The position numbers were made by a program, and so were the translations under genes. From Amaurobius ferox (taxonomy: Eukaryota; Arthropoda; Arachnida; Araneae; Amaurobiidae), in contig OX578142.1 in the NCBI GenBank assembly GCA_951213105.1, positions 122,478,731-122,542,730 on the forward strand: 64,000 bases of DNA. The letters are read 5' to 3'. Below the pieces are notes generated by a model that saw nothing but the letters and a program-made list of their open reading frames with translations, did no database searches and was not told the origin of the DNA. Positions 1-12,589 of the stretch are shown one piece after another. Positions within the stretch are counted from its first letter, which is position 1; the number at the start of each line of letters is the position of its first letter.

Positions 1-24
1 TATTTTATTATGACAAAAATTGTT

Positions 25-560
25 TAAACTCATATATTGTATGTTGTACGAATCTTCTACAAATACACGTGTATATCTTTTAATCTACGAGAATATAAGT
101 AGTACAGGTATATTGACATATGTTTTGATATATATTGGCATATATTGGAATCAATTACGACCTTCTGGTATAAAGAGTACGGATATTATTGATGTTTTCA
201 ATTTATTACGTCATCTCTTTTATTTTGGCAAATATTTTTGAGACGCATATTGTAATACGGGTAATCTTCTACTAACACATTGGCATATTTTCTGATCTGC
301 GACAATATAATTAGTACGGGGTTGCATATATTCATTCAATTCCTATTTTTTCTTCTGTAAATTTGCTTACAAAAGGGGGCAGGATGTTTTATTCTTCAGA
401 TCTGATCGTGAAGATAATTTTGCATAGTGAGAACATATATTCTTAAACTTCTCTTTAGGAGCAATAAATTTAATATTTTAACAGAATTTGCACATGATTG
501 CGAACTATAAGTTTCTTTAAATTATACACTCCGTACGAATAACGGGTGTGCTGTTAGTGG
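25..560. repeat. Old direct repeat, copy 1 (partner at 1770-2520)
   Basis: Shared blocks occur in the same order in both copies: acgagaatataagtagtaca, a run of ggcatatattgg-type words, ttctactaa, and the right-hand block cactccgtacgaa-aacggg. Copies are about 1.75 kb apart and divergent. No protein or terminal structure is visible. Confidence 0.5.
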
Positions 561-1769
561 TTAATAAATTTGAACATTTTAGGAGGATATATCATGTTGC
601 TCGGCATCGCAATTAAATTAAATGTGTTTGTTAATGTTTTTATTATTTTTTTTCGATTTAAATAATAAATAAATGGATAAATGGATATAAAAGTATATCT
701 TATGAATGGACGGTTTGATTTTTCTTTTAATTACTCGTATATTAATTGCTGACTGCGTACATCAATTTCATTTATTTTGGCAAAGAGTTTTCAAGCTTAT
801 ATCGTATTTAGCTACTAAACTCATATATTGTGTTCACCAATAAATTCATATAGCCGATTGTTGAAACAGAAAAAGAGTAGAGCGGGTATATCTTCTAATA
901 TAATTGTAGTGTTTTCATTTAGTATATTGAAACGGGATAAGAATGTTTCATTCAGATCTGCAAATTCAAAGCTACGAATTTGGAGGGATATCGCTAATTT
1001 GACAACTTTTCTTAAACTTTGCCAAATTGACGGAAATGTCTCCAAATTGATATAAACGACACACAAACAGCTGCCATAAACCTTCGGGTTGGTCGTGTGG
1101 CTTGGGTCTTCTACATATCAATGAAATTTTTTTTTGTTTTGTTAGAAGAGAGTACTGAAATGATGTTTGGTTAGCATTTCTCTGTCAGACCAACCATCCT
1201 ACTTAGTAATACATTTAGCGAATTTTTAAAATGTCACCAAATTGATAAAAATGTTTTCAAATCTATAAAAATATCTTGAAATTGATAAAATTGCGCTACA
1301 TAAATGATATTAATTGTTTTTTGTTAGGGGATAGTATTGTGATGATATTTCGTCAATTTGTCGCAAAGTGGAACTGTCAGTTCTACAGTCCCACTTGGCG
1401 ATAAATTTGGCGATTTTTTAAAATGTCGCTAATTTGACGAAACTGTCGCCAAATGTTCCATAGAAATATAACTATTTAGACGATATTTTTTCTACCAATT
1501 TATTTGAAGCAAATGATATCATGTCGCTTAGCAACGGATTTAAATCCAATGTGTTTATGCGGCAGACGATTTTTATTAAATCCTTTCCGATTTGAATAAT
1601 GAAGATATGTATATAAAATAAATTTCATTGCCATTTCATTTTGGACTGGATAATATCAATTATACTCTTCAGGTTTAAACATTATTATTATTGATATTTT
1701 CCGGAATTATTGATTCAGGGATTATTGATATTTTTAAGTTATTACGCCATTGTTTCATTGCTTCAAAAA

Positions 1770-2520
1770 TTGCTGACACACGCATATTGTACGTTGTACG
1801 AGTAATCTTCTAGGAATGCACGGGTATATCTTCTAACCTACGAGAATATAAGTAGTACAGGTATATTGGCATATATTTTGACATATATTGGCATATATAT
1901 TGGAATCAAGTACAGTCTTCTGGTATGAAGATTAAGGGGATTAATTATATATTCAATTTATTACGTCGTCTGTTGTATTTTACCAAAAAACATTTGAGAC
2001 TCATATTGCAAAACGGGTAATCTTCTACTAATAATCGGACATTATAAGTAGTACGTGTATATCTTCCCATATAATTTTAGCACTTTAATTTTGACATATA
2101 TTGGAATAAATGACTGTCTTCAGATTTAAAGATTACGGGTTTATTGGTATTTTCAATTTATACATGTAATCTACTAATACAGGTTATATTTTCTAATATT
2201 CGCGTATATAATTAGTACGGGTCCCATACAATTTTAACGCTTTTATTTTGCATATATTGATTCAATTCCATATTTTTTTTTATATTTGCTTACATAAGGG
2301 GTCCAAGATGTTTTATTCTTCAGATATGTCCATGAAGATAATTTTATATAGCGAGAACAGAGATTCTTAAACTTCTTTTTAGGAGCATTATATTAAATAT
2401 TTTAACAGAATATTTTGATTAAACATGTCATTTAGTATACTATAAGAATTTGGGCATGATTATGAATTTCAAGTTTCTTTATATTATATACTCCGTACGA
2501 AGAACGGGTATGCTGCTAGT
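1770..2520. repeat. Old direct repeat, copy 2
   Basis: Same block order as 25-560, with a longer middle. The DNA between the copies (560-1770) includes degenerate short words of the type gtcgccaaattgac at 1010-1460, and otherwise nothing I recognise. Confidence 0.5.
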
Positions 2521-2523
2521 GTA

Positions 2524-3150
2524 ATATAAAATTAGGCTTCATTGTAGAAATAATCAAAGTTTTAGGATCATTTAAACTAAAATATATTGTAATTGCGTTT
2601 GTGCAGAATATAGATGCACAGAAAATACGCAAAAATAAAGCGATTTTAGGACGGATGAAACATTAAATATAAATTTAAAAGAACTTTAAAAAACACGATT
2701 TTAACACTGAGAAAAAGATGGATACCATATTTTATTTTGAAGAGGGTCACGTGATCTCTTCATATCATATGGGTGTAATTATTATTTTAATTTTTATTTA
2801 AAAAACTATCGAACATATTTTGCTCAAATTTTTTTAATATATTTTATGGGATAATTTGAATATTTCCTAAAGTTTTTAAAGCAATTTGCGAATTTTAATT
2901 TAGCTTAAAAAATGTTTGAAAAATTAGGTCCCATACAGTTCAATGTATTTCCCCTTTTCAACCCGGGTTCAATCCAAAAGTAATTGGGTAATATTATTCA
3001 TTTACATATGTTCGACATACCGTCTCAACAACGTACTAAAATTTCATTTTGATAAAGTCATTTTTACGACAGTTATCGTGCGAATGGACAGATAGACAGA
3101 CAAAGTGAACAAAGTCATAAATACTTTTCAACTATGTTGGAAAGTGTTAA
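2524..3150 (+). repeat. Interspersed repeat R1, copy 1
   Basis: About 620 bp, starting near attaggcttcattgtagaaa, with the internal words aataaagcg-ttttaggacgg and gggtcacgtga. It ends in a conserved tail with cagttatcgtgcgaa, a GACA-rich stretch, and ttttcaactatgttg. Further copies are at 8993, 12590 and 27970, all in the same orientation. The GACAGACA tail recalls the 3' ends of some LINEs and SINEs, but no coding is seen. Confidence 0.7.
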
Positions 3151-3365
3151 AAAGGAATAAAGCTACAATCTTCTGATATGAGGAAATGACTTTCATGCAT
3201 TTTATCAACACATAGGAGTGCTTAAGAAGCTGAACACATCCAGGGAATGAGTAAAAACGTCTTTAAACTGTCTAAGACTGTATAGTTGACGAATGGGTGA
3301 AATACAGGTGAAAAGGGGCGAATGCAGCACATTTCGCTACTGCTACCCTAACAGCATTTTTTTCA

Positions 3366-3669
3366 CAGTGGCGTAAGAGTTACGTCACACTGTGACTTTG
3401 GGACGTCACAGGACGTCGTAGTACGTCTCGGCAATGTCATATTGAGATCACAGCGAAGTCATTTTGGTCATTTACATGGTCGTTTGTGACGTCACATTGT
3501 ACGAGTAATTGCCATTGTAATGTCGTCACATTGTTACGTGTTAATTAAATTGTGAAAACGTCACAGAATATAGTCACAAAGAAGTTATAAAGTTACTAAT
3601 ACGTAACGTCGCATAGAAGTCACAAATATGATGTCACATTGTGACCCAGGGTCACGTGACTACAACGTC
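3366..3669. repeat. GTCAC/ACGTCA-rich stretch
   Basis: About 300 bp packed with GTCAC, GTGAC and ACGTC words in both orientations, in otherwise AT-rich DNA. No exact period is evident. It could be the subterminal region of a DNA transposon or a degenerate satellite. The SINE at 3683 was inserted at its right side. Confidence 0.5.
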
Positions 3670-3682
3670 ACTGTCACACATG

Positions 3683-4057
3683 TTGTTGTTGTTGTTGAGA
3701 CTCAGACCGTCCGACCTACCAGAAATGTGTAAGGTAACTGTTTGGACGGCCGGGAAGTGCCACCCAATTTAGGCAGGAACCCAGTAGGGGAGGCATCCAC
3801 AGGGTCCGTACCCTTCTTCCCCTACCACAAACCTCTCGGAAGGACTTACGGACCCACACGTTTAATGTGATCGTACTCCGCATGAACACTGTGGCAGCGT
3901 GCAAATCCAGCGCGCAAACCACCGGGCTACCGCGCCCGAAATGTGCCAACAGTGTTCCCAGGTGGTCACCCACCCAAGTACTAACCGCGCCCGATGCTGC
4001 TTGACTTCGGTGAGCTAACGAGAACCGGTGTTTTCAGCACGGTAGGGCCGTTGGCAT
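3683..4057 (-). mobile_element. Full-length SINE with 5S rRNA head fused to tRNA-like module
   Basis: Read on the minus strand the element starts GCCAACGGCCCTACCGTGCT. It continues with the 5S rRNA core, including AAGTCAAGCAGCATCGGGCG and TACTTGGGTGGGTGACC. A tRNA-like A box (GGTAGCCCGGTGGTTTGCGC) follows, then a conserved body and an (AAC)n tail. A 13-bp target duplication, ACTGTCACACATG, flanks it at 3670-3682 and 4058-4070. The tRNA B-box part is deleted compared with the copy at 18340. Confidence 0.9.
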
Positions 4058-4263
4058 ACTGTCACACATGTGACGATCTTTGCTGTTAAGGTAATGAGGC
4101 TCCCCTAAAGCCAGCGAGAATATAAAATGAAAAATGCAGAAGGTAAAATTTTATGTGTCCTCTTAAATACCTTAGAATGCGATTATTAAATGCTTCTGAA
4201 GGAAAAGTAACTCTATAGTAAATAATACATGAGATCAAAATCTTAACCAATTTTATATTTCAG

Positions 4264-4396
4264 ATTTAAGAAAACACTGGATATTAAGTCCTATGAAACT
4301 TTCTTAGAACTTCTAGCAAAGAAAAAGAATTTGAATTTTGGTGAAATGAAATACAAAATGGTAACAAGTGGACCACCAGAGACCATGAAAACAACG
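4264..4396 (+). CDS. Probable internal exon of an unidentified plus-strand gene
   Basis: A good acceptor (ttttatatttcag) and donor (ACAACG/gtaatt) bound 133 nt. Only one frame is open, starting with one base of a split codon. It gives 44 residues beginning FKKTLDIKSYETFLELLAKK and ending TSGPPETMKTT. Codon use is less AT-skewed than the surroundings. The first half vaguely recalls the start of a doublecortin-type ubiquitin-like fold (DIKSYETFLELL), but this is not a secure match. It ends in phase 0, which fits both the segment at 4525 and the exon at 16858. Confidence 0.5.
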
Positions 4397-4524
4397 GTAA
4401 TTATTAATATCTGTACTATTAGTACTTATCTCTCACTTTCTTTAAAGTGGCAATTTATATATCTAAGGTCAGAGAAACTAGAAATTCTTTACAGAGGTCC
4501 TATCGCATTCAATTTTTTTTTCAG

Positions 4525-4572
4525 GCCATCACATCCGTAGGAGGGATGGATTGGGACGGTCCGACTCAATGA
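4525..4572 (+). CDS. Possible short alternative terminal exon
   Basis: A strong polypyrimidine tract plus cag precedes GCC ATC ACA. In phase 0, continuous with the exon ending at 4396, it reads AITSVGGMDWDGPTQ and stops at TGA 4570-4572. No convincing AATAAA is seen close by. It could be an alternative last exon or intron noise. Confidence 0.25.
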   Translation, partial: AITSVGGMDWDGPTQ

Positions 4573-5233
4573 AACATTTCCAAAATGTCTGGTCCTTTTA
4601 AACATTTATCATATGCATTTAAATTTTTAATTACTATTAAGGTATTTTTGATTTTCAGATAACTTTTATAGCGTATTAAGTTTTCCGAAAATTCAGTCCG
4701 ACTTTTACAGAAGACTAAGTGCCAGATTCTGGAAGACAATGATTTTTCGGGGCCCCATCAAGTACTATTATGGATGAGTATCGGGCACATTTTGGTGTGC
4801 AGCAAAAATACAGGTCTTTGGACACTACTGCTTTGTGATGGTCTGTATTTCGTTACCATCTGTCTGGCGCAGCATATCCTCTTTGGATCTTGTACCATTA
4901 CGCCCTAATTAGCTAACCAACCAACGTGATGGCAAAACAACGTATCTTGAAAAACATCATTTTGAGATGAGAGGCGTTCAAGCTCTTTCAAATAGATCAA
5001 TGCTATGGGAATATTTTCTCCCGTTTTCTCATATCTTCTTTATTAATTTTGATAAATATTAAAAAAATATCGTAGCATTACTCCATTAAAAAGAAGTCAA
5101 CCAATCTTGCAAAAGCAAAAAGACACATCTTAAGACATGTCCTGCTTTCAGAAGGTCGACTAGATCAGGCCGAAAGAAACTTTTTTATTTCGGCTAGTGC
5201 GGAAAAGTTGCCTTATGAGCCTAAGTCGTACAA

Positions 5234-5379
<146 letters not shown>

Positions 5380-5869
5380 TATGCAATAATAAAAAATTCA
5401 AGTAATATTAACATCGCCATAGAAGCAAATTCACGGCCATAATGACGATAAGAGAAGAGAACAAGCACCAGCCAAAATTCGATGATTAGTCAGAATTAAA
5501 TTCCTCCTCAGCTCTGAGTATTTAACTCTAACTAACCCAAACACATGCCTGTTTCAGATAGAGCAATAGTACATTACTATAAATACTCTAACTCAGACTA
5601 CAGGCATCAAAAATGAAAATAGGATACATTAAGAAAATTTGTATTACCATGCGGCATGAACCCTTCTTCTTTCACCACGTGTATACACGATCAACCTCAA
5701 CAGCTTAAATTATCTAGAAGCACCGGAATGAACAAATCGAAATTCTACCAGGGAGGCAGTACGAACGTTCACAGTAATACTCCCAGACCTGTCCAGTGAG
5801 TCTAAGCAGGAGACCGGACAAGCAATTCAGAATATGAACAACCCATATACGCAATTCTGAATATGAATA

Positions 5870-5983
<114 letters not shown>

Positions 5984-8900
5984 CTTGATTTTTTTGTTTT
6001 CCTATTTTCATTCCTCATCTTTGAAATTTGTTGATTGTCTTTGTCTTTATGACCTGCATTACGCTTTATAATTTCCTCTTTATGTTTTAATTTATTTTAT
6101 TTCTTTGTATTTTGTAGAAAATTTTGGAATAGTGTATTATGAGTTACTACTTACATTCTAACATTGGATTTACTAATTTATATATATATATATATATATA
6201 CAATTTACAGTAATGTACACAGAAACGTAGAATCAGCATTAACGAACCAGGTATGGCCCTTGATAACGTACATGGTTTCGGAAATACTTTTCACTTTTTC
6301 AATTTATTCATTTTCAAAAAATGTTTTGGGAGTCAGAAAGGCCTAGCTCCACGTGCAAAAAATTTTTTTTCTGTTTTGCAACTTTTCATTTTATACACTA
6401 TTCTTGCTTTACACCATGTTTGTTTATGCAGGGAACAAGGGGATTAGTACCTTAAGTACCTGTATTACATATATGATTTATAACTCAATAAAAATTTAAT
6501 CTAAGGGTGTAGTTAAGGGATTATATTTAACCAATCTTTACCACATGTCATTCTTTTTCAATTCCTTAACTTATATATAGAACAGGGAAAAAGGGGTATT
6601 TCATACCAATTTAGTACCTGTTTTGTTCATAATGTTTTATTTATAATGTTCTCTTTATCATCTTCACAAGCTTGTCGTATAGTCACTATTGATATCTAAT
6701 AATCACTTCAGACCATCTTATTTTCACATTTGCTATACAGAACATTTCAATAAATGATCAATCTCTGGTATATAATACAAGTAAATTAAGAATTTTCAAT
6801 TATATATATATAATCCACATCTTTGAGGGGGAGGGGTGAATTTTTTAATAATTCCATAAAACTATGATGAAAGTGAATATTTGATGAAAAAAAAGTAATA
6901 CGATTTGAGATTTTGGCTGATGCAGAAATTAAAGTTGCCTATTGGCCCACATAAAGTGACCACATAATCTCGCACAAAAAGTTTTATGAAAATAATAAAA
7001 AAAAATTCCACGACCGAGGGATATTTTTGAATAATTTTCTAAAATTATGATGAAAGCGAAACATCGGTGAAAACATTTACTTTTATTTTGGATTCTGTTG
7101 AGTGCTGGAAACTTACCAAATAAGCCATAAGCCCATTCACACCCACCCACTCACACACAAAATATGGAGATCGTCAAATATTCGTCGAATATTTTACGAT
7201 CATTCATTTGAGATAAAGGGAGTGCGAGATTAAAAATGTCGTACTCGCTTTATCTCAATGGAATTAATGGCTTAGCTGTAGTATGGATAATTAAAAGTGA
7301 AAAAATCTTAAACAGAAATAATCAACACTGTAACCTTTACTTATATACATTGAAAAAGAAAAACATAATAATAATTGCATACATTAGCATTATTATATTT
7401 CATACAATAACTTCATTCGCCGTGGGTTTTTCTTTGCATATTCATCTACCGTCTCCTCTGGAATGATTAATATTGATCTATGGATGTACAGAAATGCAAC
7501 TAAACAATATGGTATACAAAATTAAAATCAATATGCGCACACAGTGGAAAAAACCGAAGTCAAAAGTCATTTTATCCAGTGCGACAATATCATTTGATGA
7601 GGGGGGTTGACGTCTCAGTGTTCCAATCAATACATTTTGTAACAAGTAAATTCTTTATTTTAATGTGGGAGGAAAACTCAACTAAAAAATGTAGCATTGG
7701 GTTCCATTTTCTTTTGTGGTGAACCTGATGTGGCATAAGGTTGACTGCTAAATGTTTTCAATTTGACTAGAAAATTCTAACTGCTAAATGTTTTAAATTC
7801 AACTAAAAAATATTTTACGTATACTAGCAAAATACATTAAAGTGCAGTAACAAACCCAGATGCACCGTTTAAGTTAGGCCAGGGATGTTCGAACAAGACT
7901 TCGGAGGTGAAAATCTACTCTGAGGGCATTCGGCTCGTAATTTTGTTCAAATCTAGACGATAGATAAAAAATCAGATTTAAAAACTGGGGACTACCCCAA
8001 GAGTAAAAATAAAAGTGAATATTGCATCCACTAACCCAAATGGCTAGAAACAACACACCGAGAAACGAACAACACCTGATGTCATGATCACATTCCAGGC
8101 ACTGGATTTTGTAAAGCGCAATCTTTCAAAGTGTTCACGAGAGTGAAAATAATGTTTCAATTGCATTAGAACTTCCTACCCTCCTCCCTCCGTGATAATC
8201 AAGCAAACCTGAGTACCGGGAGACGAAAATGCGAATGCGGAATCGAATTTCGGAACAGAGAGTACTACATAATTCTGAGATAAAAATTTATTGAATCCTT
8301 AATTTAATTGTAAGAATTTACCAAATAAAGTAGATAGTTCACGATGACAAATTATCAAGACCGTACCTCGAAAAGTGTTTGTCTGTATGGCGACGGTTTT
8401 AAAATGACCAATACAAAGAACCTTTGAAAATATTTGAAATACTCGTTTTTAAAATTCTGTATAAAAAAGATCAGTCATGCATAAAGCATTGATTATGAAA
8501 CACTTTCCAACTGCAGTGCAATTTTATTTAAACATCTCTAAAATACGATACATTCAGCGGTAATATTTCTAAAATTATCACAATACTACAATAATTTATT
8601 ATATTTGAAAACTTAAAAGGTCTTCGAAAAAAATGAACTTTATTCAAATGGCGTCATTGAAATATAAATCGCCTGTCTCTCTAAGTAAAAGCAGTAAATA
8701 TTTCATTCATACACTTTTATTCCATTCCTTTCATTCATCACAATACTACAATAATTTATTTTACTTAAAAACTTAAAACCATGGCGATAAAAGTAATTTA
8801 ACTCTATGCTTAAAATTTCATCGAAAAAGTCTGCTATAAAATCGTCTGCGTCTCTATGTAAAATCAATGAATGTTTCATTCATATCAGCTGTATTGTACA

Positions 8901-8992
8901 CTCTATAGCTAAATAATTTTGCATTAAAGAAATTCAGCAATTCTTATACAACTTATCTTACAGCTTGATGTGTTTACATTCTCAATAAGTGA

Positions 8993-9607
8993 AAATTAAG
9001 CTTTGTTGTAGAAATAATCAAAGTTTGATGATCATTTAAACTCAAATATATTCTAATTGCGTTGTTTCAGAATATAGATGCACAGAAATTAAGCAAAAAT
9101 AAAGCGGTTTTAGGACGGATACAACACTAAATATAAATTAAAAAGAACTTTAAAAATCACGATTTCGACACAAAATGGATGCCATATTTCATTTTGAAGT
9201 GGGTCACGTGACCTCTTCATATGAGTCGAATTATTATTTTAACTTTTATTTAAAAAACTATCAAATATATTTTGCTGAATCTTTTTTGTATTTTTATGAG
9301 ATAATTTGAATATTTTCTTAAACTTTCGAAGCAATTTGTGAATTTTAAATTCGCTTCAAATATATTTGAAAAATTAGGTCCTATAGGGTTCAAGGTATTT
9401 CATTTTTTCAATCCCGGTTCAATCCAAAATTAATTGGGTGATATTATTCATTTATATTCTCATAGGTCCCACAAACCATCTGAACAACATGCTAAAATTT
9501 CATTTTGATAAAGTCATTTTTACGGCAGTTATCGTGCGAACGGACAGACAGACAGAATGAACGAACAAAGTCATAAACACTTTTCAACTATGTTGTAAAG
9601 TGTTAAA
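8993..9607 (+). repeat. Interspersed repeat R1, copy 2
   Basis: Near full-length copy of the 2524-3150 repeat with the same conserved tail. Homology with copy 3 continues upstream: 8630-8720 resembles 12400-12495 (atgaactttattcaaatg), and 8900-8990 resembles 12520-12590. The real family unit is therefore at least 0.95 kb. Confidence 0.7.
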
Positions 9608-9972
9608 AATATCAACTGTTTGAAAATTTGACCTTATGGCTTTTGGAAATTTATTTTTTTCCCGTTCAAAGAAAAAATCGAGATTTAATTTTATTTTTGA
9701 AGGAGGAGATACTCTTTTGCGTACCCCTTGTTTTTGCCCTCATTTTAGAGGTTTTGCAAGTTTTGAAATATCTATATTTAAAAAATGTATTCGCTATTTA
9801 CATTTAAAAAAAAATCGCTGGTGTTGATTATCTAGGCCAAGTGGGGGCTTCGGTTGGTGTAATTATAGGAATGCCGCTAGCTGCGGAACTCTATACCTTT
9901 TTGTAAGTGCTTTACAAATATTAAAATAAATCTATTCGATTTTTCGAGATGTCGATATCGTCCCGCACGTTG

Positions 9973-10050
9973 ACGTATCATAAGTTACAATTGAACTTAT
10001 GACGTATCATAAGTTACAATTGAACTTATGACGTATCATAAGTTACAATT
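9973..10050. repeat. 29-bp tandem repeat with internal dyad, 2.7 copies
   Basis: The unit begins acgtatcataagttacaatt and ends gaacttatg. CATAAGTT and AACTTATG inside the unit are inverted to each other, so each unit can form a hairpin. It lies between two related blocks at 9831-9885 and 10073-10130 that share tctaggccaagt and atgccgcta. Confidence 0.85.
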
Positions 10051-10442
10051 GAAAGGACAAAGAAAAAAGAGATTCTAGGCCAAGTAGGGGGGCTTCGGAA
10101 AACGGATTAACACCAATGCCGCTAACTGCAAGACACAGCTGTTGGCTTTTAACAGTGCAGATTTTTAAATTATAGGAAAATTGTGTAGAAGTATGTAACG
10201 TTGCTGGTATTTTTTTAATTATATATTCATGCTTGTAAAATTTAATATTGTGCTACTTTTTCTAAAATCTTTAAATGAATCTAACATGGATCAGGGACTT
10301 CTCTTTACCGTGATTAAAAAGATAAATAAAGGCTTTCAGTTTTCTGTAACATTCTCTGAAAAATTTAAAATCATATTTTTGAATTAACCATCATTCTAAC
10401 TTTATGTCTTGTAGAGTAATAGACATAATTTTGGGCTCAAAT

Positions 10443-10525
10443 CAACAATTGGCCGGAACCGGGGAATCAACCCGGACCTCCTGGATTGCGCCCAGACGTG
10501 CTACCAGCAACGCTACTCCGGTCAT
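10443..10525 (-). mobile_element. tRNA-like sequence (SINE head or tRNA pseudogene)
   Basis: On the minus strand: GACCGGAGTAGCGTTGCTGG, an anticodon-like arm TCTGG-7 nt-CCAGG with GCA in the loop, and a T arm CCGGG-TTGATTC-CCCGG. A near-complete cloverleaf can be drawn, but position 33 is C instead of U, one acceptor pair is mismatched and an extra base lies before the 3' acceptor strand. It is therefore a tRNA-derived repeat or pseudogene. Confidence 0.6.
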
Positions 10526-10899
10526 GTAAGGAATTATTTAAATTACCTTACTTTGTTTCCGAAACAAGATATAATATATGTAGATAATGCCAAAGAGGAC
10601 TTCCTCAATCTCCTCTGACCAGTATCACACTCTATTTTAGCTCGGGTGGTCAGTGATGCGCATGCCAAGTTTTACATACACTCATGTTTATGAAAATTGC
10701 AACACCACGAAGGAATGGTTAGATTAGAATAACATTTATACAACATATTAATAATGGTGATACAAATAAATGATTATCGTTTCAAACCAATACAACCATA
10801 TTGCTGGCACAAAATCAGTATTTTATGAAACCGCCCCTAGTGGAAATAGGAGCTTATAAACGTCGTGGCATCGAATCAAAGGTAATTTGGATGTGTTCC

Positions 10900-11828
10900 T
10901 GGGGTATTACCTGCCAGGCTTCTTTGATCCGGGTCCACAGTTCATTGGTGGTGATTGTTGGAGAACAATAATGGCCCAGTCACCGAGTGACCATATCCCA
11001 GACATGTTCAATCGGTGACATGTCTGCCGAACGGGCAGATCAAGGAAAAAGCGATATCTGCTGCGCAGTGAAGAAGGCTTGGGCATTCCGGGCAACATGT
11101 GGTCGGGCGTTGTCGTGTTGGAATATAGCGCCAGGAGTGTGTTATAGTAAGGGTACAACTTCGGCCTCCAAAACCTCTCTGTAGCTGTTGAGCAGCCGGT
11201 ATCGTTTATGATAGGCAATGGCACCCTATACCATCACACTTAACGTTCGCGCAGTATGAAGCTCTAAAACGCATGCAGGAAGATGGCGTTCACCACATTA
11301 CCGTCTAACGCGTATGCGGCCATCATTATAGTACAGGTTGTAGCGGGACTCGTCCGGAAACACGATCTGGTGCCAATCCGCAAGCCACGATCTGTACTCC
11401 TCCATCCATTGCAACCTGAGGCATCGATCTTTCATGGTCAACGGTATCCTCCGCAAAGGAATGCTTGTACGCAGTCCTCTGCGCAGCATTCGCCTTCGAA
11501 CCGTAGAAGCAGATAATGCTACACCTGTAGCAGTGCTCCAGTGCTGCGCTAACACTCAAGAAGAAGCTGTTCGTTTCGTCATCGCTATGCGGCTGATATG
11601 TATATCACCCCGTGTTGCCGTCATATTGTTTGGTCCTCTGCAGGATTTTCGACTAGTTCGATTTTCTTTGGTCCACTGCTTCCACACTTGCATTGCTGTC
11701 GTAGCATTATGCCCTGTAAGAGGCAACAAATATCCCGGCACGAAAATCCTCCTTTTGCAGGCCGATTATGCGCCCCAGTTCGAACTCTATGGTTTGCTTT
11801 TAAGGCGCTCTCTGACGTTGACGAGACA
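10900..11828 (-). pseudogene. Tc1/Tcb2-type transposase pseudogene
   Basis: Conserved pieces in order on the minus strand are an MSRQRQRA start near 11828, the helix-turn-helix end SASTVRRRMLRRGLRTSIPL, the first catalytic Asp in HQIVFPDESRYNLYYNDGRI, the second in FQHDNARPHVARNAQAFF, and the SPIEHVWDM motif. Stops and frameshifts separate them. The longest clean pieces are about 85-105 codons. Confidence 0.88.
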
Positions 11829-11880
11829 TAGTCACTCCAGTAGAACAGTTTTCAACTCGCGGACACTGATACCATACATG

Positions 11881-12060
11881 TTGTTGTCGAGGCCCAGACC
11901 GTCCGACCTACCTGAAAGGTGTAACGTAACTGTTTGGACGGCCGGGAAGTGCCACCCAATTTAGACCGGAACCCAGTGGGGGAGGCATCCACAGGGACCG
12001 TACCCTCCTTCCCCTACCACCAACCTCTCGGAAGGACTTACGGACCTACATGTTTAAATC
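11881..12060 (-). mobile_element. 5'-truncated SINE inside a Tc1-like element
   Basis: Carries only the 3' body and the tail of the family seen at 3683 and 18340. A 13-bp duplication, GATACCATACATG, lies at 11868-11880 and 12061-12073. It sits upstream of the Tc1 transposase ATG (near 11828, minus strand), so the SINE is younger than the transposon copy. Confidence 0.88.
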
Positions 12061-12589
12061 GATACCATACATGTATGGCTCCTCAAAGCCCTCTATTTAT
12101 ACTCCTCGTACGACCGTTCAGAGGGCGCTACGGAGAACAGGCATGAGCATTCACTCCGTATTTCTAATCAATCGCATGTCCTACCCTGCTTTGCATGTCC
12201 TACCCTGCTTTGCATGCCCCGTCCTTTTCATCCTAATCTGACAATATCTTCATTGTGTTGAAATTTTTATAAATATGAGTGTATTTATTGTTACAGCTAT
12301 TTAAATTATATGTTTTTAATTGAATGTAGAAAATATTATGCATGCATTATTATTAGAACCATAATTTATGTAGAATATCATAATGAATTAGACACTTCGT
12401 CCAAAAAAATGAACTTTATTCAAATGACGTCATCGAATTATAAATAGTCTGGCTCTCTATGTAAAAGCAGTGAATATTTCATTCATACACTTTTATTCCA
12501 GACTAAAGAGTTAAATAATTTCGCGTGAAAAAAATTCAATTCTTATATACAACTTATTTTACAATCACTTGTTTACATTCTGCATCTAT

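Larger units (their letters stand above)
10677..12281 (-). mobile_element. Tc1-like (Tcb2-type) DNA transposon, decayed
   Basis: Terminal inverted repeats are about 38 bp: left tacactcatgtttatgaaaa with ttgcaacaccacgaag, and right the complement of tacactcatatttataaaaa with tttcaacacaatgaag. The element is 1.6 kb including a 193-bp SINE plus duplication. A broken minus-strand transposase lies inside. The two ends differ at several places, so the copy is old. Confidence 0.88.

Noticed and set aside
3716..3973. 85-codon minus-strand frame, and the similar 80-codon plus-strand frame at 18358
   Set aside because: Both are chance translations of the SINE body.
11434..11964. 176-codon plus-strand frame
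   Set aside because: It is antisense to the Tc1 transposase pseudogene and runs into the SINE. The transposase motifs are on the other strand.
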